Assembly (NCBI GenBank): GCA_963971225.1
Contig: OZ020267.1
Coordinates: 97,908,036 to 97,972,035, forward strand
DNA from: Melieria omissa
Taxonomy: Eukaryota; Arthropoda; Insecta; Diptera; Ulidiidae
Reading direction: 5' to 3'
DNA: 64,000 nucleotides
Positions within the stretch are counted from its first letter, which is position 1, and every line of letters starts with the position of its first letter. Below are positions 1 through 11,535 of this stretch, piece after piece. The notes beneath the pieces were generated by a model. The model saw only the letters and a list, made by a program, of their open reading frames with translations, ran no database searches and was not told the origin of the DNA. A program made the position numbers and the translations under genes.

Positions 1-1966
1 AAGTAGCAAAGCAAAAAAAAACAACAACAACAACAACAAATAACGCGACAATTATAACAAGGCTTTGCAATTTCAATATGCGCTTGCATTGTTCTGAATG
101 TGTTAGTATGTGTTCGTTTGTGTCTATGTCTGTGTGTGTGTACTTTTCACATGCGGCGCATGTGGCAACAACATTGTCGGTAGGCGTTTGTGCAACAACA
201 CCAACAACATGTCGTCGACATGATGCAAAATGCGCAGGCACAATGTGGCACAATGCAAACGACAGCGGCAACAATAAAAATAATAATAACAACAACAACA
301 ATAACCAAAGTTGCACTGGGCATGACAAAAATTAAAAGAAACATGTGAGAAATTAAAAATCACGGCAAGTAGCAGCAACGAAAAAAAAATTTATGCAAAC
401 AACAACAACAACAACGACAGCAGCTCCAGTAGCAACAGCAAACGAAATATATGTGTGTGTGTGTGTGGTACTGACAGCCGCAACGGCGCAGTGCACAGGG
501 AAACAGGGGGAAGAAAAAAGTTGCAGCAGCACCGACAGCCGAAAACAAATGAGCAAAAGGCGCTGGCGACCGCGTCGACGGAAAAGGCGGCAAATGTAAA
601 CATTGCCCGCTTGCCGGTTGTCGTTCGGTCAGTCGTCGCCGCATGCTGCTGCTAACGTGTCGCATGCATGCCACAAGCACACGCGGCAAGTTGTTGAAAA
701 AAAAACAACAACAAAACAAACCCCATACAAATAAAGCGAAAATTTTGTGAAATTTGCTCTGAAATTTTTTATAATTTTTTTCCATTATTTTTTTTAGTAT
801 TTTTTATTTGTTTTTTTTAATTTAATTTTATTTTTTATTTATGTTTTCATTGCTTCCTTTGTGTCACAAAAAAACCGCAGTTTCTTTGCAACTTTTTCGA
901 TTTACCAAAAACAGCGCGAGAAAGTGGTGGAACGAGTGCAGCGATGTGGCGAAGGCGGACGGGTGGAGGCGATTTTTTGATGTGGCATGGCAACAATCAA
1001 AAATTAACAAGAAGTGGCAAGCCGTGGCTGGCAGGCAATGCAGCAGACGCAAATGCCAGACAAAGTGGCAACAAGAGGCGCAAGCAACGTGCTGCGCTCG
1101 GGGGGCTAGCGGGGCGACAGGCTCGTCGGCGCACGAAGGCGGCCTGCCGGAGACATGGTGCGGCTGACGGCTGACGACGGCAGCGGCGGCGGCGGCGGCA
1201 GTTGAGAAAAATTGCAAAGTTTCCATTTGCTCGACTTGCAACATTGTGCAGACTTGGTTGCCGCATTGTTGTTGCACTTGTTGTGGTTGCAGCTCCTGTT
1301 TTCGTTGTTGTTGTTGTTATTGTTGCGATTGCTGCTCGAGTCGCTGGCACTGGCGCTGGCGCTGACGATGATTAAGTGTTGCCATATTGCGTTTGTTGTT
1401 GGCAGTTTGTTATTACGACTACATTTATTGTTGTTTTTCGTTGTTGTTGCTGTTGTTGTAATTTTTTAAGCATTTGCTGTTGTTGTCTGAATGTGCAACA
1501 TTGTAGCTTAGCACGCTACATGGTGTGATTGAAATAATTTAGTGTTGCAAGTTTGTTTTTCCCATGCCACCAGCTATTGCTGTACTCTTCTTCCCTCTCT
1601 CTTTCTCTCTCACTCGGCGTGTTTATCACTCTATTGCGTTCTGTGCACAAAATTCGATTATGCTTGATTGCACTGTTTGTTGTTGTTATTGTCGACAATT
1701 CCTATTGCCTCGAGCAAAAGTGAAATGCTGAAATGTTGACGACTTGCAACAAATGTTGCATGCCGCACAACACACATTGCTGACAGTGACAAAAGCGATT
1801 TTTGCTTTTCAGATTCAACGATACGTGTGTAATTGTTGACAATTGCTGCTGTCAACACTTAAAGTGCCATCTGGCCCCATCGACCTTCACCTCAAATATG
1901 CAAAGACAAACTTATGAATAAGATTACAAAAAACAGAAATTCAAAATTAAAGTAAACAATAATGTG
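1..1966. other. Non-coding low-complexity DNA
   Basis: No credible gene is seen. The stretch alternates CAA/CAG-type trinucleotide tracts (around 20-50, 270-310, 395-440 and 1290-1460), a short TG run near 450-467 and a moderately GC-rich block at about 900-1380. All open frames are short, overlap on both strands and are biased by the repeats, so they are not annotated. Enhancer or intronic function is possible, but nothing in the sequence proves it. Confidence 0.6.
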
Positions 1967-2219
1967 AAAATAAAATAAAATAAAATAAAATAAAATAAAA
2001 TAAAATAAAATAAAATAAAATAAAATAAAATAAAATAAAATAAAATAAAATAAAATAAAACAAAATAAAATAAAATAAAATAAAATAAAATAAAATAAAA
2101 TAAAATAAAATAAAATAAAATAAAATAAAATAAAATAAAATAAAATAAAATAAAATAAAATAAAATAAAATAAAATAAAATAAAATAAAATAAAATAAAA
2201 TAAAATAAACTAAAATAAA
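1967..2219. repeat. (AAAAT)n pentanucleotide array
   Basis: About fifty tandem copies of the pentamer AAAAT (read as TAAAA), with a single-base variant near 2061 (caaaa) and another near 2209. A degenerate tail of AAATT/AAATG-like pentamers runs on to about 2310. The array is open on the minus strand as a repeated Phe-Ile-Leu-Phe-Tyr peptide, an artefact of the repeat. A second pentamer array with the complementary unit lies at 18,045-18,237. Confidence 0.95.
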
Positions 2220-2310
2220 AAAATAAAACAAAATTAAATAAAATTAAATAAAAAATTAAATAATAAAAAAAAATGAAATGAAATGAAATAAAACTAAATA
2301 AAATAAAATA

Positions 2311-3700
2311 ATTTATATATTAATAAAATAAAAATATTATCTAAGTGACATTATTGTCACTTCATAGACTTCTTTCAAACTTTTTTTGTAAACAAACAAA
2401 AAAATTCATGGAAATTTTGTAATAATTTCTTCAACAACACTAAAAACATAAATATTGTTGCAATTAATTGAAAATAAACTACAAAATTTCGTCAAGTACG
2501 TTTTTCACCTCTCACTCCCTTCACTGATTTTAATAACAACGTTTAGTTTATGTAAACAATAAACTAAAAAAACAAAGTATGTAAAAAAATAAAAACAAAC
2601 AAATTTGTGAAAAATATTTAATTTTTAATTTTTATTGTTGTAGCAATTTATTTAAAAATGCCTTTAATAAAAATATCTATGAAGTTGAACAAAAAGTATA
2701 AATTTTTTTATGTGAACAACAAATTTTTCTTTAAATACAGTGATTTTTTTCAACAACACCAACATATAGTATTGCAAACAAGTACAACAAATACCACTGC
2801 TATAGCAAATGCACATTGCCATCAAACAGCAACAACAAAAAAAACAACAACGACACTGACTAGCGTCAGCCACATTTGTCAAACCAAAAAATCACAAAAA
2901 TTACAAAAAAATGTCAATAAATAATGCCAACAAGAAACTCAACAACAATAAAAACCACAATAAAAACAATAACAAACACAAACACAACAACAATAAACAC
3001 ATAAACAACACACCACAGATTTCAACAACCTACAATAAAAATGCGCAGCTGTGTTTTTAACACATAACAACAACAACAACAATTCAAACTTCAACATCAA
3101 CCAGTAGTTAACGGCCAACTAGTACCCAATTTGTCGCTGCCACAATTTTCCATCGATGGCCTTAACAAATTTGGCTAATTCGTGTTGGCCATTTATGTCT
3201 CAGCGTTTTTTACTCACTTAAGTTTAATGTTTTTAGAGATATTTGGAGTAGTAAAAAACAGCAACATTTAATTGAATGGAATTTTAAGTTGATATGACTT
3301 GATTTGTGATAACATTTAATGGGTTAAAAAATGTTGCAGCAAATGGCGAACCAAACAAATAATAAAAATCAAAAAAGTGGGTGTTTATTTAACAAATAAA
3401 AATTTGTTGTTTTGAAATTTTTTAGTATAGGCAATCCAAAATATTGAAAAACTTGAAAATTATTTTTTAAACCAACAAAAAATATTAAGTATTAGACAAA
3501 ACTTAGCTTTTTTTTAACTTAAAAATAATTACTAAATATTTATTAAATTATAATTTAAGTTAAAAATTAAAAATTCAATTAGAAAAAATTAAAAACTAAT
3601 ATAAAATAACTAAAACAACGTCTCAATAAAAAATAAAAATAAAAAAATTATGAAAATATATTTAAAAATAAATAAATAAAAAATAAATGTTTAAAATAAA
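2311..3700. other. AT-rich non-coding DNA with CAA tracts
   Basis: No gene is seen. Opa-like CAA/ACA trinucleotide tracts occur at about 2745-3100, and the rest is A/T-rich. The frame at 2658-2924 is compositionally biased (Lys, Asn, Thr, Gln) and has no recognisable domain. Confidence 0.55.
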
Positions 3701-3984
3701 TAAATAAACATATATAAGAAAAATGTGTATAGTATATAAAATAATATAGCTAAAAAGTAACAATAAAAACATTGTAATTTTTTTTAATATAATTTAAAAA
3801 CTACAAAAAATTGCATGAAACAAAATAAAAAAATAAATATTGTAGTTTTTTTTTAATAATTACAAAAACAATATATATTATTATGATTACAAATTGAAAA
3901 ATGTTAAAGACACATATCCAACAGGATAATCAACTCAACGATTGGACCGGGTTCCATCAGAAGAAGAGCCACAAGAGGTACACC

Positions 3985-4905
3985 CCAAGGTGCGGTGCTA
4001 TCCCCTTTTTTGTGGCTACTGGTAGTGAGAGATTTTAACAGTCTTTCAGAGAAGACGCATTAGAATAGTGGCTTATGCGGACGACATCGTCATCATGGTA
4101 CAAGGCAAATTTTGGCCAACTATCCGTGAGTTGATGGAATCCTCATTGGGACAACGGCCTCGGGATAAATCCCAAAAGACCGAACTAGTCCTGTTCACCA
4201 AGAAAACGAAGATTCAGGAATTTGCTCTTCCCTGTGTGGACAGGCATCCCCTGAAGCTATCAAAACAGGCTAAACATCTTGGCATTATGACTAGCTCTAA
4301 CGACAACGTCTTCTAGATAATGCCACTGATTTCCTGGTAAAGCGCAGCGACTTCAAATTGAAGATCTCCATCGATTATCCCTCCAGGGACAACTGGCAAC
4401 AGCCCGAGGTGGAAGATTCTGCGGGAGTCCACTTTACCGACGGCTCGAAAACAGAGGATGGGACCGGTGCGGGTGTCTACTGTGAAACGTAAAATGTCTA
4501 TTGGTCGTACAGACTATCAGACTATTGCAGCGTTTTCCAGTCGGAGGTTTTTGCTATCATGCAGCGCAGCACATAAAAAGCTCGGCACTTAGTGTGGCCG
4601 TCATTTGTGTTGATAGCCAGGATGCTCTAAGAGCAATTGAATCCACCGTAGTGAAATCAAAGGTAGTACTAGACTGTCGGAAAGCACTGGATGGCATAAG
4701 ACAGTGCAGGGTCCGTCTGTGCTGGGTTCCCGGACATAGAAATATCGAAGGGAACGAACAGGCGGACGAATTAGCCCGTGCAGGGTCAGCGATGCCAGCG
4801 AGTGAGGCGGTCAACACGGTGCTGCCACCGATTTCTGCTACGATGTGTTCAATACAAATAGAGCCTGGACAACTAGGTGCGAGTGCAGAAGAACTAAGAC
4901 ACAGA
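3985..4905 (+). pseudogene. LINE ORF2 relic: reverse transcriptase and RNase H
   Basis: The reverse-transcriptase block RGTPQGAVLSPFLW (about 3985-4020, read in frame) is followed by the catalytic VAYADDIVIM motif at about 4065-4095. This is the Asp-Asp pair that binds the metal ions in reverse transcription. RNase H begins at about 4430 with HFTDGSK (first catalytic Asp). After frameshifts it continues with VDSQDALRAI (about 4604-4635, third acidic site) and GNEQADELARAG (about 4750-4785, last Asp). The family uses these activities for target-primed reverse transcription. The copy is dead: there are several frameshifts and stops, and the segment between the YADD motif and RNase H is missing. 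The longest clean stretch is 4501-4950. No start codon is assigned because the 5' part of the gene is absent. Confidence 0.8.
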
Positions 4906-4913
4906 TGGCAGCG

Positions 4914-4998
4914 AATCGATAGTATCGATAGTAACGAAAACCATCGATAGTGAAGTAACAATTAAAACTATCGATACTATCGATAGTACCATCGATAG
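4914..4998. repeat. ATCGATAG motif cluster with 18-bp inverted repeat
   Basis: Six CGATA motifs fall within 85 bp. Three are perfect TATCGATA octamers (4923-4930, 4969-4976, 4978-4985). The 18-mer ATCGATAGTATCGATAGT at 4915-4932 is repeated in perfect inverted orientation at 4967-4984, with a 34-nt spacer. In Drosophila, TATCGATA is the DRE bound by DREF, and CGATA clusters bind BEAF-32. The cluster sits inside the dead LINE, between its RNase H domain and its C-terminal remnant. Confidence 0.75.
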
Positions 4999-6190
4999 TT
5001 TTGCAGCTCAACTACAAAGACGACGGCTCCAGAATTTTGGGGCAAGGTTTTTTGATCTGCTCGCTGAAGTAGCAGACGCACAGATAACCGATCTACACAA
5101 TTTCCTCGCCAAGACCAAATGGATCCCAAAAGATCCCGCTTGGATATACAGGGATCCAAACAGATAAGGGAAGGACACCCGTTTTTTTTCCGAAAAATGA
5201 AGGGATTCACAATGGACCCAACAGGGTCTCCGAGTGGAAGTGCTTGCCACACACACCCCTTCAGTAAGCTAACCTAACCTAACAATATAACAATAAAAAC
5301 AGAAAATAAATAAATAAATAAAAACATTGTAATTAACTAAAAATATAATTTAGAACTAAAAAAATGTATTAAACTAAATAAAAAAGTTAATATTTTATTT
5401 TTTTTTAATAATTACAAAAACAATATATCTTATTATATTTACAAGAATTAAAAATACACATTAAAAAAATGGCAGTTCCAATTAACTTTTTTACGTTTCG
5501 ATAAAAAATTAAAATATAAAATAAAAAAGAAATAAATGTATATGAAAAATTTGTATAGTATGTAAAATTATATAACTGAAAAATAACAACAAAAACATTG
5601 TCATTTATTAAAAAAAAGTTTGTTAAAACTACACAAAATTGCATAAAACAAAATAATAGAGCAACAGTGTTGTAATTTATTTTGAAATAATTACAAAAAG
5701 AATATAAATTACTATATTTGCAAAATTTTAATTAATTTAATTAATAATTTAATTAATAAAACTAAAAAATTTTAAAAATACATATCCAAAGAAACAAAAA
5801 AAAAATTACAGAAATCAAAAAATTTAAATGTAAGAAACAAAATTAAATGTAATTAAATAATTTAAAATTTAAAACAATTTTCAGTTAATTAATTTCAGGT
5901 TTAAATTAACTTTTTTTCGTTTCATTACAAAATAAAAAATTAATAAAAATAAATTAAAAAAATAATAAATAAAAAATTAATAAAAAACATATATGTACAT
6001 GAAATATGTGTATGGTAAAAAATAACAACAACAAAATTTTAAATTATCCAAAAAAATATATAAAAACTACACAAAATTACATAAAACAAAATAATAGAAC
6101 AAAACCATTGTGATTAACTTTTAAATAATTACGAATAACAATATTAATTAGTATAATAAAAAATTTAAAAGATACATATCCAAAGAAAAA

Positions 6191-8160
6191 AAAACAAAAT
6201 TGTTTATTTAAAAAAATTTCAGAAAACAAAAAATAACCATTTTAGTTTTAAACAATTAATTTTTTTTAAATTAAAAAATTATTTTTATTTCTTAGAAAGA
6301 AAAAAGTTACAAGTATAACAATGCCACAGCTTTCTAAAAAATTGCAGCTTTGATTAACTTTTTTTTAAAGTATTTTATTTTCTTTACTGGGCTTCTACAT
6401 TCTTCTATTTTTTCTTCGTCTATTGCTTAACAGCTTAAAAATCAATTAACTTTATTAATTTCTTAATAAATTTCTTTCTTCTTTAGTAGAAGAATCTACT
6501 AAATACAAATTCCTGCTAATGAATTCCAATTAACTTTTTGTGTGGTTTTATTAATTTTTAAACTATCTTTTCATTTCTTGATTCTTCTACGAAACACAAA
6601 TTCACAGTTCTTCATTTTTTTTATCGCTCATTGCGCACATGTGCCGCATAATCGAATTGATGATCTACAATCGGAAAATTACAATTACGCAACAACAACA
6701 AATCAAGCAACAACAATAACTACAAATGAAGCAAAATACATAAAAGGCAAAGTTGAGGTGGGATGGCATAAGCTGACGTCAATCGTTAGGCGGCAATTTG
6801 AGCGGCAAAATTGCGCTGATTAAAAAATATACAATTAATCGACAGCACTAATGGCCGATTGCGTGCATTCAGCGCACATGTGGATACTTACAAATCTATA
6901 AATTAAACAGGGTGATGTGCTCAGAAATGTGGACAAAAACTGAAAGAATGAAATCAAACTTTGGTATAAACAGTTTGATGAGGTTTTGTTGTTTTTTTTA
7001 GGCACTGGTCTTGACTTGGTTTGTTGTAAACACTTTTAAAAATAGTCATAATTGATTTTGAACAGAAAACTAATCTAATTGTCTGAGTAAATAAAATTTC
7101 AACTGATTGATGTGTGGTGATTAGTTTAAAAAAATAAATTTTACAAATTTTGTGATTTGAACTCAGGGCCCTTTGACTCGTGTTCGAGCGCACCAAGTCA
7201 TGAGTCATTGGATATTCGATTGTGTAGTGAAGTCACACTGTAAGTTTAGCACAATGTGCTTATTTTTTCTCATTACCCGGTCGAACACCAACAGGTATAC
7301 GTGTGTATGTGTGTGTGTGAATGTGAGTTTGTTTGTGTTTGTGTGAACGTGCTGGTTTGTGCCATCAAATGACTCGTTGCGCTCGTTGCCTGCGCCGCAA
7401 CGATTTTTTAATTAAATGCAATTTCGAAATTGTCTAATTTTGTCATAATCAAAACAACAACAACAACAACAACAATAGCCACAACCACAATGCGCAATGA
7501 CAATAATAGCTGCAAACACAATGGCAGGCAACATGTGCAGTCGATGTGCAATTGCGACAATAAATGCAACAACAAACTGACAGACAAACAAATGAACGAA
7601 CAAACGATTCTTTGTCGTTGTTGTCGCTGCTGGAGCGAATAGAGCGGCCTACCGACCGACCGATCCGACCGACTGGCGGCTTGACTAGCTGGCAACAGCA
7701 GCTGTTGCTGCAATTTATTGCATTGCATCTTGTTGTTGTGAATTTGGTTGCCGCTCCCCTTCACAGCAGCGCACGAATGCAGCAACAATTGCTGTCAGTC
7801 GGTCGATCGGCGGTTTGTGCGCGCGCGCGTTTTTAATTGCCGCCGACATTTTAAATGCGCGCTTTTACTTTATGCTTAAGTGACGGCCGGGCAGACGGAC
7901 GCGGCGTCGAGAAGCGTCGGCAATGATAAAGTTGCTGCAGATTGCAAATTGAAACAGTCAGCTGGTTGGCTGGTAGGCTCACGTATGGTTGTTGTTGTTG
8001 TTGTTGTTATTGTAGTTTGAAAATGTTTAACTTGGTTTTGTATGAGCATTGTTGTTGTTCATGTTTTTGTTATTATTTCCTAAGTGGCTGCCAGTGTTGT
8101 GCATTGAATTTGACCACATGATGTCGACACATGCGAAATGAAACAAATTTCTGTCATAAC
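6191..8160. other. Non-coding DNA, no gene seen
   Basis: This is mixed AT-rich and moderately GC-rich DNA. A TG-rich tract lies at about 7298-7345, CAA tracts at about 7454-7475 and a GTT tract at about 7987-8008. The frames at 7408-7836 overlap on both strands and are driven by Gln/Asn/Cys-type repeats, so none is annotated. Confidence 0.55.
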
Positions 8161-8945
8161 GACTTCAAAGAAGGTACGAAAGAATAGAAGACGAAGAAAA
8201 AAAAGGAAGAACAGAAAATACATGTTTTTTATAAAAATGTTAAATACTACAACAAGATAGGATTAGATGAAAGAAAATGTAGAATTTTTAAGGAAATATA
8301 GAAGGAAAGGTAGGCAAAGTAAAAATGAAAACTAAATAGGAAGTTTTAAATAATAAAAAAAATTTTCAACAATGAATTAAAAATCAAAAACAAAAAATGA
8401 TTAAGAGGTAAGCAAAGTAATAATTAAAAAAAATAATTAAAAATAATGAATAAAAATAAGATAGGCAAAGTAAAAATGAAAATTAAATAAAAATTTAAAG
8501 TAATAAAAAAAATTTAATAATAAATAACAATTTAAAATAATAAATTCAAAATTTAAAATAAAAAATAAAAAATCATTAAAAGATATGCAAAGTAAAAATG
8601 AAAAACACTTTAAAATAATAAATAAAAATTTAAAATATTAAAAAATAAAAATACAAACTAAACAATTAATAAATAAAAAATTTTTGAAAAGGACTCCAAT
8701 TACACAACACATCAGTAAAAGTTTTTATTTGTCAAACTTTTACTTGTCACCTTAACTTGAAACATTTTACTATCTTGTAACTAAACAATTGTTTTTTTTC
8801 AATAATTAATAGACATGAAATGGTTAAAAAAAACTAAGAAAAGACGAAAATAACAGTGGAAATTGATAAAGAATGAAAATTAATACAAAAGAGAGAAAAG
8901 TAGTCAGTAAAGTAAACGTTGTAAGAACAAAAAAGTAAAATATCA
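8161..8945. repeat. A-rich diverged tandem repeat
   Basis: Copies of a block containing (g)caaagtaaaaatgaaaa recur at about 8313, 8412, 8466 and 8587, separated by A-rich AAATAAT-type filler. This is probably a decayed short tandem array. No coding potential is seen, including in the flank up to 8945. Confidence 0.45.
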
Positions 8946-8948
8946 CTT

Positions 8949-9360
8949 CATATCAAAGCTGTCAGCCAGTTTTGAACCGATCTATTAGATTTTTTTGAAC
9001 TTTGTACGAAACCGAATCTTTAACCAACTTGAAACCGATTCGGGCGAAACCGGTTTCGAAAAACTAAATATCACTTCAGACCGAAACAGGTTCGGAACAC
9101 CCAAACACCCATGTCACAGCTGTGAGTCAGTGTTGCACCGAACCATTCGGCTTTTTGGCACTTTATACCGAACCAAAACTCGAACCAATGAAATTTTCAA
9201 CTGTTTGTACCGAACTATTTTATTCTTGGGACCAGCTCGTTTCAAACACATCATATCAAAGTTGCGAGCCAATTTTAAACCAAACTGTTTGGTTTTTTGA
9301 AACTTTTCACCGAACCAAAACTCGAACTGAAATTCGCACCTGTTCGACAACTGTGGTCAA
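8949..9360. repeat. Three diverged copies of a GAACCGAA-rich unit
   Basis: Units begin at about 8949, 9109 and 9251, each opening with a form of catatcaaagctgtgagcca. Each then carries ttttgaaccgaac..., a ttttttgaactt-type stretch and ccgaaccaaaactcgaac. Spacing is about 160 and 142 bp. The unit is rich in TTCGG/CCGAA. No transposase domain is recognised in any frame. Confidence 0.55.
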
Positions 9361-9479
9361 TATTGATCAAGAGTTCAAGTTCAATCTTCAAAAGAGGCCA
9401 TTAGGCAATGAAGCAAGAACGTCCTTAGTCCCAATCAAAAAACTCTGAGAGGACTCAACTTTACTAAGATTGTAACTTG

Positions 9480-9800
9480 TAAACTAGGCTTTGAGCACAA
9501 CGAAGCAATGGCGAGTAGAAAATGGTTCATACTGGACCTGCCAGAACCTACTCGAAGTATGTTAATACAAATAAATGAACGAAAGGGACCACTAAAGATC
9601 TGTCAAAAGTTTGTGCATAAAAGCTTTTCTACTCCTATGACTCAAGCTACCGTGTTGCGGAAAGTCTTGTGAGGCGGTTGAAGGATAAGGACGATCGTAA
9701 AATAAGTTTTTCAAAAGTGTTTTCAAGATTGAAGGAATCGTTGAAAGGTTGTATTGCTTGCAATGGAGATTATTCCCCGGCATGATAATAGAAAGTGGAT
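9480..9800 (+). pseudogene. Possible mariner-like transposase tail
   Basis: Around 9640-9790, in shifted frames on the plus strand, a peptide resembling RLKESLKGCIACNGDYFP can be read. This recalls the C-terminus of mariner-type transposases, which often end Cys-Ile-x-x-x-Gly-x-Tyr-Phe. No catalytic motif or terminal repeat is seen, so the identification is weak. It could also be unrelated non-coding DNA. Confidence 0.3.
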
Positions 9801-11339
9801 ATAAACAGTTGAATTACGTTTTATGAGAGATAAATAAAAATTTTCAATAGATAAATACAAAAATAAAATTAAAAGAAAAAGCGAAGAGCTTAAGCATTAC
9901 TCAAAAAATGTGCGGTGACAGTTAAATAAGAATTTTTAATTTCTCAGTATACAAGAAAAAAGGATTAGAAGAAATGACTTTGAGATAAAGAAATAAATGA
10001 AATTCCGTGACACATAAATGATAATTTTTTTCATACATTTAAGCATGAAAAGTTGGATTATCTTTGATAATTGATAATTTTTTAATTCTATTCTTTATTT
10101 TTTATTTTATTTTTTATCATTTTATTTAATTTCAAATAAAAAAACCACAAATGAACTTCAGCGCTGAACCGCCGCGTTTTCTTTCACTTCTAATCCTCAA
10201 CCTTCGTTTACTTTCTCCTGCTTCCTTTTATTTTGGAGCATTTCTCCTACATTCTTCTGCTTCCTGTTTATCCTGCTATTGTTTAGGTTGTTGTCAACTT
10301 TGTTTCCATTTTTTCACATTGCTTTATTTCCTCCCTTTGCTATGGCTGCCTTCAATGTTCTGTTTCGCTCACTGCTTTCGTTAGCCAGCAATTCAATTGT
10401 ACGATTTTTTAATGCCCGTTTTTTGTTGTTGCATTCGATTTAAATTGAATTTGTGCGTTGGTTGCATTCTCCACGCTACACTGGCGAAGCTGGCTGAAGT
10501 TGCAACTGCAACTGTCTGCTGTCGCGTCTGTGCGCTCTTCAACTGTGTGGCGGAGTTGAGCAGCACAAAACGTGTCCAATTGATTTGACGTTCTGACAGA
10601 TACTTTTCATGCAAGCTGTTGCCATGGTGTTGTTGTTGTCGTTGTTGTTGTTTTTATTGTTACTGTTGAATTAAGTTGCCAGACGAGAGAACAGACGAAA
10701 AGTGCCAGGCAGCAAAGGCAAAACGATTGGGCCAGCAATAAAATTGATATGGACAGAGGGCGCAACAGAGGAAAGGTGCGAGGGAAGGCTCACAAAGGGA
10801 GCGAACAATTCAAAAAGGAAGCAGCATTTTCAGTTGATAACAAACAACAAAAATATACAAAAATAAGTAAAAAATTGCAAAATCGAGTAAAGTATCTAAT
10901 AAATTGAAATGATTCCCGAACGACTTTGGCGCACAGTAAATAAATTGAAAAAGAAAATAAACTTTCATTGATCTGAAGTCAAAAAAAACGAGCAGACAAA
11001 GAGAATCGACTGAAAATGCGATTTGGATTCTTGAAAATGTTGCATTCATTTGATTTATAATATTTGTGTACATATATTTTTTTTCTGTGTTTTTTTTTAA
11101 TTTTTTAATGATTATTTTTAAAATTATTAAAAAAAAAATAAATTCATTAACTCATTATGTTTTCTTTGTTTTCAATAGCATTATTAAGTTTAAAGAAAAA
11201 TTTTCGTTTTCAAAAATATTTTTTTTTAAATTTTTTTAATAAATAAAAAAACTAATTAATTGTATTTACACTTTCTATTAAAAACTTATATATAATAACG
11301 AGTAATTTTTAAATATTTTTAGAAATAATTTTGGCGCTC
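9801..11339. other. Non-coding DNA, no gene seen
   Basis: AT-rich flanks surround a moderately GC-rich block at about 10,140-10,800 that has several short overlapping frames on both strands. None shows a domain, and codon usage is not convincing. A GTT tract lies at about 10,630-10,650. Confidence 0.5.
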
Positions 11340-11343
11340 TTAA

Positions 11344-11535
11344 CCCTTTCGCTTTTTTGTTGCCATACGGCAACATGCTACTTTGTGGACGTCTGCATTC
11401 TCTATGGTTACAAGAATACATTTGCTTGTTGGCCATTGGAATAGTTTGAAGTTTTAGGAAAAATACGAAATTAATAAACTGAATATTGAACTTTTAAGAA
11501 GAGAAGTTTATACGTTTTTTTAATGGTATATCTCA
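11344..11535 (+). mobile_element. piggyBac-like terminus, repeat copy A
   Basis: A TTAA tetramer (11340-11343) is followed by CCCTTTCGC, then the palindrome GTTGCC-atac-GGCAAC at 11359-11374, then aacatgct(a)ctttgtggac. A related copy at 43,444 follows the same path for about 170 bp, with decreasing similarity. No matching right-hand end (GGGTTAA) was found downstream, so the far boundary is approximate. It is probably a decayed non-autonomous TTAA-specific element. Confidence 0.5.

Larger units (their letters stand above)
3921..5282 (+). mobile_element. Degenerate LINE (RT + RNase H) fragment
   Basis: This is a 5'-truncated non-LTR retrotransposon in plus orientation. It contains the end of a reverse-transcriptase palm domain, an RNase H domain, the C-terminal end of the second ORF (about 5030-5165) and a 3' end of CTAACCTAACCTAAC at 5268-5282. 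The RNase H domain places it among LINEs of the I/R1/LOA/Jockey group. The RT thumb region between about 4316 and 4340 appears deleted, and the C-terminal region is interrupted at 4915-4998 by an ATCGATAG cluster. Confidence 0.8.
3700..6190. repeat. Diverged AT-rich tandem array, split by a LINE
   Basis: Related blocks recur at about 3728-3920, 5285-5470, 5553-5790 and 6010-6190. Each runs through the same order of landmarks: gtatagtat(g/a)taaaat, then aacaa(c/t)aaaaacattg, then a stretch resembling acaaaattgcataaaacaaa, then ttaataattacaaaaacaat, then acatatccaa. The spacing is a few hundred bases and the copies are well diverged. The LINE fragment at about 3921-5282 interrupts the array right after the acatatccaa landmark. 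Confidence 0.6.

Noticed and set aside
1947..2231. Phe-Ile-Leu-Phe-Tyr repeat proteins (also 17,981-18,311)
   Set aside because: Translation of the pentanucleotide arrays, not genes.
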